Shown in pieces: positions 59,704 to 64,000 of a DNA stretch of 64,000 nucleotides; position 1 is the first letter of the stretch; each line of letters opens with the position of its first letter. The notes beneath the pieces were generated by a model, which was given only the letters and a program-made list of their open reading frames with translations, ran no database searches and had not been told where the DNA came from. Both the position numbers and the translations under genes were made by a program. The DNA is from Brevundimonas vesicularis (GTDB lineage: Bacteria; Pseudomonadota; Alphaproteobacteria; Caulobacterales; Caulobacteraceae): the NCBI RefSeq assembly GCF_027886425.1, contig NZ_CP115671.1, forward strand, positions 1,426,001 to 1,490,000, written 5' to 3'.

Positions 59704-61773
59704 TTACCAGATGCGGGCGCGGGCCTCGGGCGCGATATACTCCTTCTGGTCCGGCGAGACGCCGAAGGCCGCATACCAGGCGTCGATGTTGCGCGGCGAG
59801 GTCGCAGCGCGCACCGGGCCGGGCGAGTGCGGGTCGGTGGTCAGCTGTTCCTTCAGCGCCGCCTCGCGCGACTTCTCGCGCCAGACCTGCGCCCAGCCCA
59901 GGAAGACGCGCTGATCGCCCGTCAGGCCGTCGATGACCGGCGCCGGCTGGCCGTTCAGAGACTTGTGATAGGCGTCCAGGGCCAGCAGCAGGCCGCCCAG
60001 GTCGGCGATGTTCTCGCCCATCGTCAGGTCGCCGTTGACGTGCACGCCGGGGATCGGCTCCAGCTTGTCATAGATGTCGCCCAGCACCTTGGCGCGCGCC
60101 TCGAAGCGGGCGGCGTCTTCCGGCGTCCACCAGTCGCGCAGCACGCCGTCGCCGTCCGACTTGCGGCCCTGATCGTCGAAGCCGTGGGTGATCTCGTGGC
60201 CGATGACCGCGCCGATGCCGCCGTAGTTTACGGCCGGGTCCGCGTTCGGATCGAAGAAGGGCGCCTGAAGGATGGCGGCCGGGAAGACGATCTCGTTGCG
60301 CGGCGGGTTATAGTAGGCGTTTACCGTCTGGGGCGTCATGCCCCATTCCAGCGGATCGACCGGCTTGCCGATCTTGCCGCGCTTGTAGGCCCATTCGAAG
60401 GCCGATGAGCGTTCGACGTTGCCGTACAGGTCGTCGGCCTTCAGCTCCAGGCCGTCATACGAGCGCCACTTGTCGGGATAGCCGATCTTCACCCCGAACT
60501 TGGACATCTTGTACAGGGCCTGCTCGCGCGTGGGCTCGCTCATCCAGTCCAGGGTCTTCAGCCGCTCGGTCATGGCGTCGCGGATGTTGCCGACCAGGGC
60601 TTCCATCTGGGCCTTTGACGAGGCGGGGAAGTGCAGACGAACGTATTCCTGGGCCAGAACCTCGCCCAGCTGGCCGTCGACCAGGGCCACGCCCCGGTTC
60701 CAGCGGGGACGGTTCTCGGGCTGACCGCGCAGCGTCTTGCCTCGGAAGTCGAAGCGGGCGTCGACGAAGGCCTTGGACAGATAGGGGCTGGCCTGATCGA
60801 CGACGTTGAACGCCTGCCAGGCCTTCAGGGTCTCGATTGGGGTGTCGGCGAACACCTGGGCGATGGCGGGGATGGCGGTGTTTTCCATCAGCACCAAGGT
60901 GTCGACATCCGACACCTGGGCGCCGGCCAGGAAGCCGGCCCAGTCGAAGCCGGGAGCCAGCGTCGCCAGGTCCGAGGCCTTGGCCGGGTTGTACAGCTTG
61001 TCGATCTGGCGACGCTCGACCGTCGTCCACTGCTTGTCGGCGACCTTGGTTTCGAAGGCCAGGATGTCGGCGGCGGTTTTGGCCGGGTCGGCCCAGCCGA
61101 TGGCGGTCAGGGTGGTCGTCAGATAGGCCAGATAGGCCTCGCGCTGGGCGGCGAAGTCGGCCTTCAGATAGTAGTCGCGGTCCGGCAGGCCCAACGATCC
61201 CTGACCCAGATAGGCCGAGTTCAGATTGGGGTTCTTCAGGTCCTCGAACACATCGATGCCGAACAGTGAGCCGCCGAAGCCCGAATGGCTCTCGCCCATC
61301 AGGCGCGCCATGCCGGCGTGGTCGGTGACCGCCTTGACGGCGGCGAGGTCGGCGGCCAGCGGCGTTGCGCCCAGCTGCTCGATCTTCGCCTCGTCCATGA
61401 AGCTGGCGTACAGGGCGCCGACCTTGCGGGCGTTCTCGTTGGCGGGATTGGCGGCGCTGGTTTCGATGATCGACTTCAGCTGGGACTGGGCGTTCTCATA
61501 CAGGACGTCGAACGGGCCAAAGCGCGACTTGTCGGCCGGAATCTCGGTCGTGCGCAGATAGGTTCCGTTGGCGTATTCGTTGAAGTCGTCGCCGGGCTTC
61601 ACCGAGGTGTCGCGACCGGCCAGATCAAAGCCCCAGGCGCCGAAGGGGCTGTGGGCCGCGCCGGCCGTGCCGTGCGAATGCTGGGCCGAAGCGTCCTGGG
61701 CCGAGGCCGCGCCGCCGGTGAGAGCAACGACGATACAGGCCGAGCAGGCGGCCATCAGACGAATGCGAGTCAT
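59704..61773 (-). CDS. M13-family zinc metallopeptidase (neprilysin/PepO-like)
   Basis: Secreted or periplasmic endopeptidase that cleaves small peptides at hydrophobic residues. The 689 residues begin with a signal peptide (MTRIRLMAACSACIVVALTG) and, near the C-terminus, the zinc motif GHEITHGFDDQGR (HExxH) with the third ligand and acid in GENIADLGGLLLALDAY. C-terminal VSPDQKEYIAPEARARIW lacks the conserved CXXW seen in eukaryotic homologues, as usual for bacteria. No clear SD precedes the ATG at 61773; a longer frame upstream lacks a signal peptide. Confidence 0.92.
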   Translation of the reverse strand: MTRIRLMAACSACIVVALTGGAASAQDASAQHSHGTAGAAHSPFGAWGFDLAGRDTSVKPGDDFNEYANGTYLRTTEIPADKSRFGPFDVLYENAQSQLKSIIETSAANPANENARKVGALYASFMDEAKIEQLGATPLAADLAAVKAVTDHAGMARLMGESHSGFGGSLFGIDVFEDLKNPNLNSAYLGQGSLGLPDRDYYLKADFAAQREAYLAYLTTTLTAIGWADPAKTAADILAFETKVADKQWTTVERRQIDKLYNPAKASDLATLAPGFDWAGFLAGAQVSDVDTLVLMENTAIPAIAQVFADTPIETLKAWQAFNVVDQASPYLSKAFVDARFDFRGKTLRGQPENRPRWNRGVALVDGQLGEVLAQEYVRLHFPASSKAQMEALVGNIRDAMTERLKTLDWMSEPTREQALYKMSKFGVKIGYPDKWRSYDGLELKADDLYGNVERSSAFEWAYKRGKIGKPVDPLEWGMTPQTVNAYYNPPRNEIVFPAAILQAPFFDPNADPAVNYGGIGAVIGHEITHGFDDQGRKSDGDGVLRDWWTPEDAARFEARAKVLGDIYDKLEPIPGVHVNGDLTMGENIADLGGLLLALDAYHKSLNGQPAPVIDGLTGDQRVFLGWAQVWREKSREAALKEQLTTDPHSPGPVRAATSPRNIDAWYAAFGVSPDQKEYIAPEARARIW

Positions 61774-61860
61774 GGATAGAGAGGGTCCCGATTGAGGTCG
61801 GGCGCACCATTGCGCCGGTGCGGCGGTCTGTCGCATGACGTTTTTGTAATCTTCGCGCTG

Positions 61861-62463
61861 CTAAGGGCGGAGAAGGTCTCGGCAGAAATCGGACAGCACA
61901 TGCGGGTAAAGCTGATGCTCCGCCGTCTTGACCCGTTCGGCCAGGGCCTCAGCCGTGTCGCCCTCTACGATCGGCACGCGCGCTTGGCCCAGGATCGGGC
62001 CCTCGTCCACGCCCTCGGTCACCAGATGGACCGTGCAGCCGGCCTCGGCGTCGCCGGCGGTGATGGCGCGGGCGTGGGTGTCCAGACCCGGATAGAGGGG
62101 CAGCAGGCTGGGGTGGATGTTCAGCATCCGCTCGCGCCAGCCGCCGACCAGCCAGGGCGTCAGAACGCGCATATAGCCGGCCAGAGCCACAACCTCGGCG
62201 CCAGCGTCGCGCAGGACGGTGTCCACCGCCCGCTCATGCGCCTCACGGTCTTTGCCGAACGGTTTGTGCGCCACGGTCGCCGTCGCCACGCCCTTGGCCG
62301 CCGCGATCGCCAGGCCGCCCGCGCCTTCGACGTTCGACAGCACCAGCACGACCTCATAGCCGCTGTCCGGCGCCTGACCGGCGTCGATCAGAGCCGCCAT
62401 GTTGGAGCCCGCCCCCGAGATCAGGACGGCGACGCGGACGGGCGGGGCGGCTTGGGGTGACAT
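61861..62463 (-). CDS. purN: Phosphoribosylglycinamide formyltransferase
   Basis: Third step of purine synthesis: formylates GAR using 10-formyl-tetrahydrofolate. The 200-residue protein has RVAVLISGAGSNMAALIDAG (phosphate-binding), LNIHPSLLPLYPGLDTHARA with the catalytic Asn-His, and TEGVDEGPILGQARVPI with the Asp. Start at 62463 has GAGG nearby; an upstream ATG at 62475 and 62499 would give a basic extension. The usual partner purM is not adjacent; the flanking gene is a divergent peptidase. Confidence 0.94.
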   Translation of the reverse strand: MSPQAAPPVRVAVLISGAGSNMAALIDAGQAPDSGYEVVLVLSNVEGAGGLAIAAAKGVATATVAHKPFGKDREAHERAVDTVLRDAGAEVVALAGYMRVLTPWLVGGWRERMLNIHPSLLPLYPGLDTHARAITAGDAEAGCTVHLVTEGVDEGPILGQARVPIVEGDTAEALAERVKTAEHQLYPHVLSDFCRDLLRP

Positions 62464-62605
62464 GGCGCCTCGCATGACGGGGCGGGCGACCATTGGCAAG
62501 TTTCAAACGCGATCCGCCCTTGTTGTCGGCAGGATTCGGGCGTTAGCGTGTAACGCCGACCGCATGGCGAGGGGTCGTGGGTCGGCGCGTACAGGGGACT
62601 ATCGC

Positions 62606-64000
62606 ATGAAAAGACTGATCAGCCTCGCGGCCATCGCCGCGATGCTGGGCGCGCCCGTGGCGGCGCTGGCCCAGGAAAGCGGGACCAACAGCAGCAGCAA
62701 CAATGGCGGGGGCGCCGCGATGCGATCCGCAACCGACCGGTTCCGCAACGCCAACGCCGAGGCGATCGAAAAGGACTGGGCGCGCGCACCGGTCGAGGAG
62801 ACCGAAGTCACGACGGCCCATTCGGTCAACGCCCACGGCAAGACTCTGCGCTACAAGGCGACGGCGGGCACGCTGACGATCCGCGATGACGCGGGGATGC
62901 CGACCGCCAGCCTGTTCTACACCGCCTATACGCTGGACGGTCAGCCGGTCGGGACGCGGCCGGTGACCTATCTCTACAACGGCGGACCAGGCTCGCCGAC
63001 CGTGTGGCTGCATATGGGCTCGTTTGGGCCAATGCGGGTCCAGACCGATGAGCCGACCGTTGTGCGGCCTGCGCCCTTCGCCTTCGGCCCGAACGACCAG
63101 ACCCTGCTGGATCAGACGGACCTGGTCTTCATCGACATGGTAGGCGCGGGCTTCTCGCGTCCGTTGGGCGAGACGCCGGGTTCGACCTTCTGGGGCGTGG
63201 ACGGAGACGCTGACGCCTTCGCCCGCGCCATCATGCGCTACACGACCAAGTTCAGCCGTTGGTCCAGCCCGAAATACATCATCGGCGAATCCTACGGCAC
63301 GCTGCGCACCGGTGCGGTGGCGTTCCAGCTTGAAGATCGCGGGATGTCGCTGAACGGCGTGGTGCTGCTGTCGTCGATCATGAACTATGGCGTGCGTCAG
63401 CCAGGCTATCCGCAGAACTTCGTCACCCTGTTGCCGACCTATGCGGCGACGGCCTGGTATCATCGCAAGCTGGCGAATCCGTCCGCGACGGTCGAAGAAC
63501 AGGTTCAGCGCGCGCGCGACTTCGCATTGGGGCCGTATGCGTCTGCTCTAGCCAAGGGGCACATGATCTCTGACGCCGAGCGCGCCCAGATCGTACGCCA
63601 GATGAGCGACCTGACCGGCCTGTCGACCACCTTCATCGACAACGCCAATATGCGCGTCGACCTCGGCGCCTTCCGCAAGGAGTTGCTGCGCGACCGGCGC
63701 CAGACGATCGGGCGGCTGGACACCCGCTACATGGGTCTGGATGAAGACGCGGCGGGCGGCGAGCCGGAGGATGATCCGTCCAGCTCGGCCGTGACGGGGG
63801 CCTATTTCGGCATCTTTCGGGACTATGTCGCCAATCAACTGAACTACAAGACCGACGTCGAATACCGAATGTCGGCGCGGGGCCTGCCAGGCTTCAACTG
63901 GAACTGGAGCCACCGTCCGCCGGTCGGAGGGCCGCAAACCACGCCGAACACGGCCATCGATCTGGCCACGGCGATGCGACGAAATCCGTATCTGAAGGTG
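62606..64000 (+). CDS. S10-family serine carboxypeptidase (partial)
   Basis: Secreted serine carboxypeptidase cut by the right edge of the window (465 residues seen). Signal peptide MKRLISLAAIAAMLGAPVAA is followed by a low-complexity Ser/Asn region, then the oxyanion motif YLYNGGPGSPTVW (N125 region) and the catalytic serine S229 in IGESYGTLR. The Asp and His of the triad should lie beyond or near the end and are not seen. The start ATG at 62606 begins the signal peptide. Bacterial S10 proteins are often involved in peptide uptake; substrate unknown. Divergent from purN. Confidence 0.9.
   Translation, partial: MKRLISLAAIAAMLGAPVAALAQESGTNSSSNNGGGAAMRSATDRFRNANAEAIEKDWARAPVEETEVTTAHSVNAHGKTLRYKATAGTLTIRDDAGMPTASLFYTAYTLDGQPVGTRPVTYLYNGGPGSPTVWLHMGSFGPMRVQTDEPTVVRPAPFAFGPNDQTLLDQTDLVFIDMVGAGFSRPLGETPGSTFWGVDGDADAFARAIMRYTTKFSRWSSPKYIIGESYGTLRTGAVAFQLEDRGMSLNGVVLLSSIMNYGVRQPGYPQNFVTLLPTYAATAWYHRKLANPSATVEEQVQRARDFALGPYASALAKGHMISDAERAQIVRQMSDLTGLSTTFIDNANMRVDLGAFRKELLRDRRQTIGRLDTRYMGLDEDAAGGEPEDDPSSSAVTGAYFGIFRDYVANQLNYKTDVEYRMSARGLPGFNWNWSHRPPVGGPQTTPNTAIDLATAMRRNPYLKV

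Noticed and set aside
62543..63463. Leftward open frame of about 306 codons
   Set aside because: It is antisense to the S10 carboxypeptidase, which has signal peptide, oxyanion and serine motifs.

Overview
This 64 kb window is GC-rich chromosomal DNA from an alphaproteobacterium of the order Caulobacterales, most likely Brevundimonas or a close relative in Caulobacteraceae. The basis is the set of lineage markers: divergent flgI/fliX with dksA beside them, the polar organiser popZ next to tolC and valS, and the divK-pleD cell-cycle pair next to dinB and rpmG. The genus is inferred from general protein character; no ribosomal RNA is present to settle it.

Layout. 1-3.3 kb: flagellar P-ring gene flgI (cut by the window edge) divergent from fliX, then dksA and gltX. 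3.3-5.2 kb: a small secreted protein, a LOG-family hydrolase and a lipoprotein. 5.2-11.2 kb: a complete six-gene Mrp/Mnh cation/proton antiporter operon with a fused A-B subunit, read leftward. 11.4-19.3 kb: tRNA-Asn, a SpoU methyltransferase, tRNA-Cys, a degenerate Pcm-like gene, tolC, popZ, valS and tlyA. 19.4-28.8 kb: a glycine-zipper envelope protein, a 23S rRNA-type uracil methyltransferase, a radical-SAM protein, a DD-carboxypeptidase with a SPOR domain, a phasin with a palindromic operator, and clpS-clpA. 28.8-37.8 kb: an orphan membrane protein, ridA with a DUF482 acyltransferase, a polysaccharide deacetylase, pncB, dinB, divK-pleD and rpmG.

37.8-47.2 kb: DUF5990, NUDIX and RNase R in one leftward operon, the CBS/cystathionine lyase pair, a small leftward cluster of cspA, an IF-1-like protein and a basic peptide, a porin and a nitronate monooxygenase. 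47.2-58.7 kb: queF, an EAL phosphodiesterase, DUF817, DedA, a nitroreductase, NUDIX-cysE, a TonB-dependent receptor, a DUF1624 membrane protein, DUF3126, DUF2164 and an ABC-F ATPase. 58.7-64 kb: ndk, a small glycine-zipper lipoprotein, an M13 metallopeptidase, purN and the start of an S10 serine carboxypeptidase.

How it fits together. Most genes are core housekeeping, translation, envelope and cell-cycle functions. Sulfur amino-acid metabolism is represented twice (cysE; CBS plus cystathionine lyase), cyclic-di-GMP both ways (PleD cyclase, EAL hydrolase), and RNA modification four times (SpoU, TlyA, RlmD-like, QueF). I see no prophage, insertion sequence, CRISPR array, toxin-antitoxin pair or recognisable defence system. 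The least explained items are the cspA/IF-1-like/basic-peptide cluster, two REP-like paired inverted repeats, a composite repeat in the only gene-free stretch over 300 bases (47168-47630), a DUF482 gene with no conventional start codon, and several operator-like palindromes and repeats.
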